This document shows positions 36,701 through 45,464 of a DNA stretch of 64,000 bases, in pieces. Source of the stretch: Urophycis tenuis. Taxonomy: Eukaryota > Chordata > Actinopteri > Gadiformes > Phycidae. The stretch's first letter is position 1. Each line of letters opens with the position of its first letter. Where the stretch lies: positions 5,862,283 to 5,926,282 of the forward strand of contig JAXIVH010000014.1 in NCBI GenBank assembly GCA_036785325.1. The letters run 5' to 3'. A program made the position numbers and the translations under genes. Under the pieces are notes generated by a model. The model had not been told where the DNA came from and made no database searches. It was given only the letters and a program-made list of their open reading frames with translations.

Positions 36701-37749
36701 CCGTCCTCTGGATCTTCTCCAAACAAGAAGCACTCCAGTGGGTGGAGGAGACATCTCTGCACCCGTTCTTCCTCCAGTGGATCAACCACCGTGTCCAGGC
36801 AGTAAGTCTGTGGCACCTGGTCCCGCAAGTAGCTCCGCAGTTCTGCAAAGCTGTCTGCAGCTTCCAGCCATTTCTGCGGGACAGCAGAAAGACAACACGC
36901 CATGAAACATGAGACACACACACACATTGCGAAGCTCGTTTCTACAGTAATAGTTATTTTTTTCATTAAAATGTTGTTCAATGTTGTCCATTATTCAAGA
37001 ACAGGAACAGAACAGGACATTTATTTTACTGTGGAATTTTAATATACATACAATTCTCCCTCCAATATAAACCCAACAACTGTGGCCTGTTGGATATTTC
37101 CCACCTTTGCACAATCAAATCGTGACGGATCAAAATGACTTAGTTTCGTTCCGCCAGTTACACATTTCTCGAAATGTTGATATATACTACCTAAGTAACA
37201 AGCCATTTGTTTGAGCCGTCATTCTGTAGACATTGACAAACACCTTGGATGCATTCAGTCGTTGTTGATTATGAAGCAATGACAACTTAATATTTGCATC
37301 GTTTCAATAGCTTTTCGATTATGTTCTGTGATTTGCACTACAGCTAATCAAATCTATAAAATGTAAAATGTGATACTAATTACAAACAACAACATAAATA
37401 AATGTTGACACTATAACAACCGACCAAGTAAGTGACATGCATCCGACACCACTGAATACAAGCAATATGATTCAGCCTGGCTGTCGGCAGTCGATAACAA
37501 CTCGACTGCTCAGACCAAAAGGTTTGTTGCTGTTTACCATTAGCATAGCAGCTAGCAGCTATTGGTAACAGCGAAATAACACGTCCCCATCACAGCGCTA
37601 AGCAACATGGAACAATACAATATGTTTTCGTATACCTCACACAAAATGTAACGATGTCATGGTGCCTGGACCATTTGAACAGTTTTAAACCTATAAACCC
37701 ATACCTTGCTGAGATCCACTCCGTTGAGTGTCTTCTCACCTTCCGCCAT
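18671..37749 (-). CDS. ubr1: E3 ubiquitin ligase UBR1 (N-recognin 1)
   Basis: RING E3 ligase that binds N-degrons and polyubiquitinates the substrate. 47 coding exons, 1742 aa. Exons 5'->3': 37749-37705, 36873-36617, 35573-35495, 35334-35224, 33582-33455, 33229-33091, 32945-32883, 32765-32642, 32444-32337, 32230-32142, 32040-31942, 31710-31553, 31384-31285, 31179-31051, 30961-30781, 30597-30536, 30447-30337, 30217-30152, 30022-29921, 29722-29659, 29517-29393, 29303-29251, 29164-29062, 28975-28927, 28718-28564, 28429-28333, 27952-27861, 27759-27673, 27087-26888, 26590-26370, 26150-26048, 25892-25740, 25624-25524, 25133-25046, 24912-24764, 24511-24456, 24365-24269, 24179-24112, 23987-23843, 23712-23625, 22959-22823, 22518-22422, 22276-22220, 22080-22003, 21446-21276, 21063-20962, 18812-18671. 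All phases agree. UBR box (~100-156: CRDCAIDPTC, GGGFCDCGD); RING from 1090 (CILC, CGHIMH, CPLC); Cys-rich C-terminal domain. VFYYQDVKCREEMYDKD-type segments fit UBR1 better than UBR2. Intron 19 has a GC donor. Confidence 0.96.
18784..18958 (-). repeat. Duplicated acceptor region of ubr1 last exon
   Basis: A 40-base segment spanning the 3' splice site and first codons of ubr1 exon 47 (18784-18823) is repeated at 18919-18958 with a single mismatch, 135 bases upstream in the gene. Between them are short tandem copies of aatgtaattgaa. Both copies encode RRGNPLHLCPE in the same frame. Confidence 0.9.
18960..20875 (+). mobile_element. L2/CR1/Rex1-like LINE in ubr1 intron 46
   Basis: The plus strand (antisense to ubr1) encodes reverse-transcriptase blocks: DYRPVALTSHIMKTLER, QFAYQPRLGVEDG, FFDFSSAFNTL, GAPQGTVLSPFLFTLYISDF, KFSDDSAIVG, and KYLGVYFSNKLDW. 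The coding track changes frame near 19385 and again near 19560-19590, so it is a pseudogene. It ends with the fish LINE tail aatttccctcagggatgatt and a (CTGT)n run. A Tc1-like element is nested in its 3' untranslated part. Exact clade cannot be fixed by eye. Confidence 0.85.
20148..20735. mobile_element. Non-autonomous Tc1/mariner-like element
   Basis: Terminal inverted repeats: the left end is TA-cagtgcaggccag; the reverse complement of the right end is TA-cagtacaggccaaaagttt. A TA dinucleotide at each end is the expected target duplication. Length is 588 bp with no transposase frame. It interrupts the 3' tail of the surrounding LINE, so it inserted later. Confidence 0.85.
21063..21116. repeat. 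(CA)n next to ubr1 exon 46 acceptor
   Basis: CA repeat on the plus strand at about 21079-21113; as GU repeat in the ubr1 transcript it lies some 15 bases upstream of the exon 46 acceptor. Confidence 0.85.
21511..21596. repeat. (TG)n microsatellite in ubr1 intron
   Basis: About 43 uninterrupted TG units. The hAT MITE that follows inserted at its edge and duplicated its last eight bases. Confidence 0.95.
21598..21972. mobile_element. hAT-superfamily MITE with 8-bp TSD
   Basis: A 375-bp element in ubr1 intron 44. The same 8 bases, gtgtgtga, flank it directly at 21590-21597 and 21973-21980, the target-duplication length of hAT transposons. The ends are imperfect inverted repeats beginning tagag (tagaggatggata versus tagagtgcggatc). 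The subterminal regions are rich in repeats of the motif cgggtcgggtt. No transposase frame is present. Confidence 0.88.
23223..23580 (+). mobile_element. AT repeat and LINE-like 3' tail in ubr1 intron
   Basis: An (AT)n run at 23223-23246 and an AT-rich stretch lead into gtaatttcccagcttgggat, then caataaagtatttctattct with a short tandem tail. That ending is the usual 3' end of fish non-LTR elements. No coding part remains. Confidence 0.6.
26600..26634. repeat. Poly-G runs in ubr1 introns
   Basis: G run (about 29 bases) abutting ubr1 exon 30 on its upstream side. Similar G or C runs lie in other ubr1 introns at about 23767-23782, 28466-28486, 29527-29544, 32123-32135 and 33033-33050. In the transcript most are C-rich and sit near exon edges, where they may serve as pyrimidine tracts. 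Confidence 0.8.
26927..26953 (-). repeat. In-frame (AGC)n encoding poly-Ser in UBR1
   Basis: Eight AGC plus one AGT codon within ubr1 exon 29 give nine serines between MPD and NHGG. They lie in the linker after the basic helix RKRKADAAKLHRQK and before the RING. Human UBR1, as I remember it, has no serine run there. Confidence 0.9.
30718..30770. repeat. (CA)n by ubr1 exon 15 donor
   Basis: In the ubr1 transcript this becomes a GU repeat beginning about ten bases after the exon 15 donor (30780-30773). Confidence 0.9.
31754..31805 (+). mobile_element. Short LINE 3'-tail fragment in ubr1 intron
   Basis: The sequence cgctttggacaaaggcacct followed by a gcaaaatggc…aatgtaaat tail matches the common fish LINE ending (cgctttggataaaagcgtct…taaatgtaaatg). 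Only the tail is present. Confidence 0.5.
33800..34075 (+). mobile_element. Candidate non-LTR 3' end in ubr1 intron 4
   Basis: AT-rich sequence without coding capacity ends in ctaaatg followed by tandem taaatg units (about 34045-34070), a tail type frequent among fish LINEs and their SINE partners. Identification is by the tail alone. Confidence 0.4.
34780..35140. repeat. Purine-rich (GAGA/AGAAAG) satellite-like block
   Basis: About 360 bp of interrupted gagaaagaaagagagcgag-type repeats in ubr1 intron 4, between the UBR-box exon 4 and exon 5. The minus-strand Ser/Leu/Phe-rich open frames here are an artefact of the repeat. Confidence 0.9.
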
Positions 37750-38012
37750 ATTTTATCTGCCGTAAAGAAATTGTCACACTGGTCATAACATTTTACGACG
37801 TGGCTTCAATTCCTCGCAAAAAGAATTTGTTTTGACGACAAACTGCATTCAAGTGTCATATAAAATGAATGATCTAAATTATGAAGATTGAAGGTTGACG
37901 CTTGCAAATGTCATCCAAATCATGCGCACACCCCCAAAACACGATCCCACTAGCTGACGTGAACCCCAACCGGGTCGAAGGTCAGAGTTGAATGTTTGAC
38001 AGAAAATTAAAT
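37750..38012. promoter_or_regulatory. Shared bidirectional ubr1/atxn3 promoter region
   Basis: Only 263 bases separate the ubr1 start codon (minus strand) from the atxn3 start codon (plus strand). The 5' UTRs and promoter elements of both must lie here or in non-coding exons beyond. No clear TATA box is visible. A paired promoter is inference from the geometry. Confidence 0.6.
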
Positions 38013-40579
38013 ATGGAGTCCATATTCCATGAGAAAGTAAGTTGGTGTATTTTATTTGGAATATTGATCTATGAAAATTCGTATTTTTTAAGTGGACAGC
38101 TTTGAGGGCCGCTGCTGTATTTAGCTGCTCTACAGTGCATGTACTTCTAACCCGAGTTTACGGACTTCTAATGATATTAAACGTGTTGTTTTGGCCCACC
38201 AGCTAAGCTAATGCTAGTAAACTGCATCTACTTGTTAAATAATTGTTTATTTCTGGCGTGTATTTCTACGTTGTTGATTTAAGTACAGCTATTATTTGCT
38301 TTTGTACCCGGGTAACCTAGTGTTGATACGAAAAGTTAAAGTAAGAATCTTGCTTGGCTATATTGATTAGCATTATCCGGTTTTTCGTCTTTGTCAATTT
38401 AAATGATATCAACTTTCCGGCATGTCGAAAGGATAATAACGTCAATGATCTGTGCTGCTTCGTAGCAAGAGGGCTCCCTTTGCGCTCAACACTGTCTGAA
38501 CAATTTGCTGCAAGGTGAGTATTTCACTCCCGTGGACCTGTCATCAATCGCCCATCAGCTGGATGAAGATGAAAGGATGAGAATGGCAGAAGGGGGCATG
38601 GCCAGTGAGGAGTATAGGACTTTTCTACAGGTAGTTTAGTCAATGTGCAGCACATGTACACAGTGATTTGCTCGTATTTGTTTTTTTTTTTTAAATGGAT
38701 GATAGCAGTTGTTACTTATTTATTTTTATGTGTTTGTAGCAACCTTCTGGAAACATGGACGACAGTGGTTTCTTTTCAATACAAGTGAGGCTCCCCACGC
38801 AATTTTAAACAGTTTTTTTTTTAGTTCTAAACAGAGGAGCTCTCAACAAAAGTTAAGATTTCTAACTTCAGAAAATTAATCTCTCCCCAATATCCTCCAG
38901 GTTATTAGCAAGGCACTTGGAGTCTGGGGCTTGGAGTTAATCCTCTTCAACAGCAGGGAATACCAGACCCTAATGATTAATCCTATGTAAGAGCTGTTTT
39001 AAATTTTTTAATAGGATTGTTTTACACACGCAACACAGCATCCTTTAATTTTGTGGTTGGAACAATTAAATTTTTATCTAAATGTAATGTTACCTTTTTT
39101 TCTTTTAAAATAATTCAGAAACGAGAAGGCCTTTATTTGCAACTACAAGGAGCACTGGTTCACAATACGTAAACTTGGACAACAGGTATGAGCATCAGAA
39201 GCGGTATTTGCCACTGGTAAAATCAAATCTTTGTTGTCCACATTTCATCATTGATGACGTTTGGCTAAACATTCCATTGCAGTGGTTTAATCTAAACTCA
39301 CTGTTGACTGGACCAGAGTTGATCTCAGACACCTATCTAGCCCTCTTCCTTGCCCAGTTGCAACAGGAAGGTAAAAAAAAACAAAGCTTTACTCCACTTT
39401 TTGTACCAATGTCTTGAGGTTTCCTAAAGTAAGGGGCCCTTGAACGTACGTCTTTCCACAGGTTATTCCATATTTGTAATCCGAGGAAATCTGCCCGAGT
39501 GTGAGGCAGAGCAGATCCTTGGCCTTATGAGAGTCCAGCAGCAACAGCGTCCCAGGCTCATCGGAGAGGATGAAGCTCAGTCTAGTAGTGGCCAAAGGTA
39601 TGAATATGCCATTCAAACAGGCAACAACGTTTTAGCCACGGCTCCCAACTTCCTACAGCATGTGTTATTGTTCCAAATCAGCTCCGCGTTGGCAATGACT
39701 TCCAAGCCGATGCCAATGGCGACCACCCTGAGCAGTCGACCGGTGGCTGCGGGCCAGCCGGAGACCGCCGTGGTTGTGGAGGACGGGGTAGTGGATGAAG
39801 ACGAGGAGGAGCTGAAGAAGGCCTTGGCACTCAGCAAACAGGACATGGAGGTGGAGGATGAGGAGGCCGACCTTCGCAGGGCCATACAGCTCAGCATGCA
39901 GGGTACTGGATTCGGTTTGCTACAGGATTCAATGATTTTCCGCTGTTGAAGTGATGGCGAGCTGTGGTTCCTCTGTTGAGGTTCATGCTCAGGCTCTTGT
40001 TAGTGCAAAGACTTTGCAACATTCCAAGGCAAAGGCTGAGCTATTATTTTTGTCAATAACATTGATGTTCTATTATTAATTATAAAAGATGAATTCCAAC
40101 TTTCCCCTTTGACTAAATATCTTAATTTATCCAAGCAAACTCTCCATGCCAGAAATATGAGAAAACCCAAATAAGATATTCAAGTGTTTTCCTTTGGTGT
40201 ACAGGATCAGTGATGAGCAATGCCGCTTCAGAGACCAAAGTGGTGAACGTGAAAGTCAGCGGCCAGACATCCGGTAGCTCCGCAGGTCCAGGAGGCAGCC
40301 AGAGTGAAACGCTCACAGCCGAGGAGCTGAGGAGGAGGAGGCAAGCCTACTTTGACCGGTGAGGCCAACATCTGCACCGAACACGTGAGGTTGGCAGTGT
40401 GCACTTTGGTTGTTTATTTCTTTCACTTGAACTTAAGAGTGTTTGTTGATTTCATAGGCAATCTCAGCAGCCACCCGCCATTCCTTTGCAAGCAGAGGGT
40501 AACCTGACGTGTAGCTCAGGTAAGGAAGCCACCATCTTGCATGGTAATATATGTATAAAATGACTATATATGTATACAG

Positions 40580-40641
<62 letters not shown>

Positions 40642-40931
40642 ATGTATATTTTTACATATTTTTATATTTTATATTTATATTTCATTGCACTCCTATACTG
40701 TTTTTTCTTTTCTTTTCCCTTTTACATTCAACTGGAGTATTCATAACAAATGCAATTTCCCTCAGGGATCATTCATCATCATTATCAGTATTTCTGTTTG
40801 TCTGTCATATATAAACGACAACTACGGTTTTTATTTATAAAACTACTTTTTGTTTTCTTCGCCCTCTTCAAGGTTCAAAGGGCAGTGGAGCAAGTAGTGA
40901 AGTGAGTCCACAAAGCAAACCCAGCCAGTGA
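38013..40931 (+). CDS. atxn3: Ataxin-3 deubiquitinase (Josephin family)
   Basis: Cysteine protease that trims ubiquitin chains, mainly in protein quality control. 11 exons: 38013-38036, 38466-38630, 38740-38784, 38901-38986, 39119-39185, 39283-39370, 39462-39597, 39682-39902, 40205-40358, 40458-40519, 40873-40931; 368 aa. Exons 2-6 have the lengths I remember for human ATXN3 (165, 45, 86, 67, 88). The Josephin domain has the catalytic triad C14 (QEGSLC), H119 (KEHWF) and N134 (FNLNS). Two ubiquitin-interacting motifs are clear (DEEELKKALALSKQ and EADLRRAIQLSMQ). The region that is a long polyglutamine in human is only QSQQ, and the short C-terminus (…SPQSKPSQ) carries no third UIM. The start fits MESIFHEK, invariant in the family. 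It is head-to-head with ubr1. Confidence 0.96.
40551..40806 (+). mobile_element. (TA)n and LINE-like 3' tail in atxn3 intron 10
   Basis: A (TA)n/(TG)n run at about 40575-40642 is followed by AT-rich DNA. It ends in caaatgcaatttccctcagg and a decayed tail of gtttgtctgtc. The ending matches that of the LINE in ubr1 intron 46, so this is probably a truncated relative. Confidence 0.65.
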
Positions 40932-41349
40932 AGAGTGGTGGCCGATGTTCTTCTAGTGGCCTACGTTGTTTACCAGCTGCCTGGATTGGCAACCACATCC
41001 AGGGGTAGCTTCGCTCCTTCCTCTAACCTTTTGCACATGTGACCACGTGGCCAGCCAGAAGGTTGACACAGTTTCCCTGGTTAGGATCCGCTGACAAGCT
41101 ATAGAGAAGAAGAACGAGAAGGCAGGGGCGGGGAACTCAAGTCTAACCCGGCACTGAGGCTGGAAAAATGGTGATTACAGAACTCTGATGCAGTGAAACC
41201 AAGTCTGTAAGGACCTTTTTTACCATAACGCCTTCAATTTCCAAATTGTATTGTTTTGTTTTGCCACTCACTATTCTTAATGGGTGGGGGTAGTGTTTAT
41301 TTAAGAAGACAGGAAAACACTTTTTTTTTCTTTTTTTTTTCTTTTTTTT

Positions 41350-41355
41350 AATAAA
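41350..41355 (+). terminator. Candidate poly(A) signal of atxn3
   Basis: AATAAA 419 bases past the atxn3 stop, after a T-rich stretch. Motif match only. Confidence 0.5.
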
Positions 41356-41359
41356 AAGT

Positions 41360-43456
41360 ATTGCAAAAGGAAAACTTGGTTGTTTGCAGATAGTATACAA
41401 TTGTGGGTGCTCTGTGGGCACCAGGGAGGACAGTGGTCACACTACAGATGAAAAGATGGCTACCGGAGGCAGAGCTTAATACATTTTGAACAGTGGTGGA
41501 ACCTGGGATGATAATACATTTTTAGGATATGAGAAGTTATCTGTAATCAACCAATATTTACTAAAAGCTACAGGAACTATATTTTGGCCAGCACCAAAAA
41601 AGTTGGAAGGATTAATTTATTCTTAAAGTAACAAAACATTGTAATTGCCTGTTAGCTATGCTGTAATTGATCTCTGGGTCGTGTACTACATATATAGCCA
41701 AAGTTGCAACTGATTAATAATAATTAAAAATTTGTTGTAGGAACTTATTCGCAAATATGCTATGCTTTTAAACAAATGCAATTTGAAACATACAATCCAC
41801 AATGGATGCATGCATAGCCATCGGGACCAGTACTGCTTGGTTTTGGTGATGCAGATGTAAAAACACTGGGGCTTCTACTGGTAGGGTGACAAGAGAGCCT
41901 ATTTTTTTAAATCAGCAGATTGTATTAGCCAACTATAGGATGTAAAAGTGTTACATGTCAGTTCTGTTCTGAGGTGGGCGTGATCTAGATCCTGGTGCAG
42001 TAGCTGGATGGTTAAAGTTACAATGTCAGATAAATCAGATTTGAAAGCTTTGCTGGATTGGCCGGCAGGGCAGCATGTGTGGATGAGCAGGGCTTGTTGT
42101 CCATAGAGCGGCTGCATTGTTGTAATACTCTGCACGGTCCCTGTGTGGTGCAGGCATTCAGAGTCACAGGCTTATGTTTGCCATCCACACGCTTGTCCCA
42201 GATTGTGCATACAAAACAAACACAGAAAAACATTGGTTGGTTTTACAAAGTTGTTTTGGGTCCAAGATGAATTATTAATTATTTTGGGTGTAAAGCAACT
42301 TAAGTCATGATGGTTAGATATCAAACACCTTCTCGTCTTTCTTGTGGAAGTTACTAAGAAGACATTTCAGGTAAACTGGGTCAAGCCTTTTCTGGAGTCC
42401 CGGGTGTTTGGTGGTGTGTCCTGTGTCTAAAGTTCACATAATTTCAATGGTGTAATGCAACAAGCCTTATGCTTTTCGTGTGCAGCAGCGTCTGAGCTTT
42501 CTTCAAGAGCACCTAAGTAGGATATTAAGACTTTGTTAGTTATGAGGGGTAGCATAATTAGTCACCTTTTAAAATTATTGATTGGTTGTTCAGGTAATTG
42601 GAGAATAACTTCAATAACCACTTGGTGTGAGCGCTATCTGTCAAATCAATTAATCAAATTGTTTATTAACTCCTATAGTGTCATTCCAAAGAACTACAGT
42701 TATAGTTTCACCATGCATTAACAATCCGGGGCTGTACAAATTCTTGCGTACAAAAACTAATTGCATTTCTGGAGTTTTTATTCTGACGCTTTTTTTTTTT
42801 TCCTCTTCTTTAACCTTTCAACCTTGGCAAAAACAATGTTTTGTTTATTTGTATGGCTGTGGGGCATGAGGTCACTTACAATCAGTGTAGACCTCCCACT
42901 GGTCGCCTCCTTGAAGGACAGCCACAGAGCATTTAGTCATCCGTGTTAGTTGTTATTTTCTTTTGGATTTGCAGTAAACGGCTTTGTTTTGGTTTTATGA
43001 TTGCATTATTTTCACTTACACATTCTTCGGTACTAAAATAATCAATTTTGGTGTGCATTATTCATGTTACGGCTGCAGCAACCTCCTGTATTCATCTGTT
43101 TTTATTTTTTTATGCTATTAAAGTGACACTGACTCCATAAGTATCTTGTGTCCTGCTGTTCACTTTTGTTCAATAATTTATTTGAATGGGTTTACATCAT
43201 CTAAATCAACATTAAAGTACCTCCCGTGGTTAATATTTTACCCCTCAACTTGCACTTTGTATCCCCAAATAGTAGATGGTGGTTTTGGTCATTACATTTG
43301 TTGATTTCCAAGTTTGAACGGTAGGCCTATGTGTTTCGATGGCATTTATTACTGAGCTTGACTAAAATAATGTAACATTTGGTTAGAATATTTTTAATGT
43401 TTTTCCATCTTAATCCTTAACTTTTCAGGTTGACTTAAACCTTTCCAAAGGAAACA
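41360..43456. other. Intergenic atxn3-serpina10
   Basis: AT-rich DNA without a recognised gene or transposon. It may include extended atxn3 3' UTR and the serpina10 promoter. A pyrimidine-rich tract ending in ttttcag at about 43423-43429, just upstream of the serpin start codon, looks like a 3' splice site, implying a non-coding first exon farther left. Confidence 0.5.
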
Positions 43457-44953
43457 ATGGTGGGGCAGAAAATGAGCATAGTATTTTTTGTTTGCCTTTA
43501 TATATCTATGTATACCCTGACCCTTGCGCAAACCAAATTACCCAGTGCTAGCATACAAGACCTTTCTTTCAAGAACATGGACTTCTCTATGAATCTCTAC
43601 AGAAGAATATCAAGTTTCCATGACAACAACATCTTTTTGTCACCTCTAAGCATCTCGACTGCTTTCGCCACCCTGTCTTTGGCCACCGACGGCATCACTA
43701 GAGACGAAATATTGAAGGCATTCAATCTGGAGGAGTTGGAGGTGGTTGGTCAGCCAGAATTCATTCCTACATTATTCAAATATCTCCATGGAAACGTTAC
43801 CCAGAATGCCGCAATGATGCTGGATCAGAGCACTGCCCTATTTCTTTCTCAAGGGTTTGAGATTGAGACAAATTTCAAGGAGCAGATCCAGATGTTTTTC
43901 CAGGCCGACATCAGTCAAGTAAACTTCACAGACACAGAAGACAGCATTGAAATCATTAACGAGTACATCAGCCAAAAGACCAGAAACAAAGTGACTGAAT
44001 TTTTAACCACCTTGGATGCATTCACCCAGCTCATGTTGATCAACACAATTTTCTTTCAAGGTAAATGCACCTTTTCTGCAGTTAAGAAAATAATATGTAT
44101 ACATATATGTATTTTCTTTGCCCCTATAATAAACAAAGTAACACTGTGATTTTCTTTCCAAACAGGGCAATGGAATGTGCCTTTTAATTCCATCAACACA
44201 AGAAATGCCGCATTTTATATTGACAACTATAACGTTGTGCAGGTCCCTATGATGTTTTTAGAAGATAAGTTTTACACAGCTGAAGACATACCCCTTGGTG
44301 CCAAAGTAATGAAGCTTCCATATAAACACGGCTTTGCCATGTTGATCCTCCTGCCCAACAAAGACATTGATTACACCTTGATTGATGAGGAGATCACCGC
44401 TGATAGATTCCACTCGTGGATCAGAAACCTCAAGAGAACGTAAATAAAATGTGTGAACAATTTTAATGACAGGAACAAATTACATAAGAAGATATTGCCA
44501 GTATTCACACCCACCTATATGTTGGTCTCATTTGTAACAGCAAACTGGAGGTCCACATGCCCAAATTCAAAATGGAGCAATCATACTCCCTGCACGAACT
44601 TCTTCCAGAAATGGGTGTTTCTACTATCTTTGATACGGCAGCAAATCTCACAAGGTTGTCCAAAGACAAAGGCATCAAAGTGTCAAAGGTAAGTTGGTTG
44701 CCATTATCACATGTCATTCTAAATATGGAATGGTAATATTGATTAGCATTACATGATGCAGGTGCTGCACAAGGCCATGATAGAGGTGGATGAGATGGGA
44801 ACCACCGCAGCAGCCGCAACAACAGTTGGTATTACAGCATACTCTTTGCCAAGAACCTTCACCATCAACAGACCGTTCTTCTTTTTCATTTACCATGAGG
44901 ATACAAACTGTTTAATTTTCATGGGCAGGGTCATAGACCCCACAAAGCAGTAA
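43457..44953 (+). CDS. serpina10: Serpin A10-like (protein Z-dependent inhibitor)
   Basis: Secreted serine-protease inhibitor. Four coding exons: 43457-44060, 44166-44439, 44541-44688, 44762-44953; 405 aa. An N-terminal hydrophobic segment (SIVFFVCLYISMYTLTLAQ) is a signal peptide. Serpin signatures: NIFLSPLSIS, the strand LMLINTIFFQG at the exon 1/2 join, and NRPFFFFIYHEDTNCLIFMG at the C-terminus. The reactive loop has an inhibitory hinge (MGTTAAAATT) and the candidate scissile bond Y369-S370 in ITAYSLP. The Tyr-Ser bond within ITAYS is what I recall for SERPINA10/ZPI, which inhibits factor Xa with protein Z. Placement next to ddx24 and otub2 agrees with the human 14q32 serpin cluster. Sequons are at GNVT, NFT and NLT. 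An alpha-1-antitrypsin-type paralogue is the main alternative, but its loop differs. ATG context aacaATGg is good. Confidence 0.9.
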
Positions 44954-45123
44954 AAGTGTTTTGCTTTTAAAAATAGAAGCTTAGATACGTTACCCGAATA
45001 TAAATATAGAAATAATTTGTAGGAATGGGGGGAATATTAAAGATATTTCAACAAATTAAACCTGCTCTGTGACTTATTGCGACGATTGCGACTCCCTCTG
45101 CGCTGCGCTGTGCTGTCTAGCCT

Positions 45124-45129
45124 AATAAA
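45124..45129 (+). terminator. Candidate poly(A) signal of serpina10
   Basis: AATAAA 171 bases past the stop codon, close to where the ddx24 transcription unit should begin. Confidence 0.45.
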
Positions 45130-45238
45130 GTTTTGTATGACACGTGACCACCATTGTAATGGCTGCGCTCTGATGACACGTGAGTTGTCAACTATACTAG
45201 CAGCCTTCATAACAAGATTACAAGATTCAGCATTAAAC

Positions 45239-45461
45239 GTAAGTTACATTACATTAATTTTAATACATTGTCACGTTTTGTACTTGTAATTGTCTAGAAT
45301 TTACTGGATCAGTAGAATTGAATCAACATTTGTAGGGCATGCAACGAACTTGCTAATATTAGCGAACTAGCAAGCATGTGGTAGTCGTTACATGGTACTT
45401 CACCATAATGTCACTATGTTTCTCATTCTCCTGTCATTCTAATGTGTAATTCGTGTATAGG
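45239..45461 (+). other. Candidate 5' UTR intron of ddx24
   Basis: A strong donor (gtaagt) at 45239 and an acceptor (gtgtatag) ending at 45460, four bases ahead of the ddx24 ATG, suggest a non-coding first exon ending at 45238. The serpina10 poly(A) signal lies only about 115 bases upstream of that donor. Confidence 0.5.
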
Positions 45462-45464
45462 AAA

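Noticed and set aside
18671..37749. UBR2 rather than UBR1
   Set aside because: Segments such as CAIDPTCVLCMDCFQ, FTVPTLARHLIEE and KAERKRKADAAKLHRQKI are closer to UBR1 as I recall it, and 47 exons and 1742 aa also fit.
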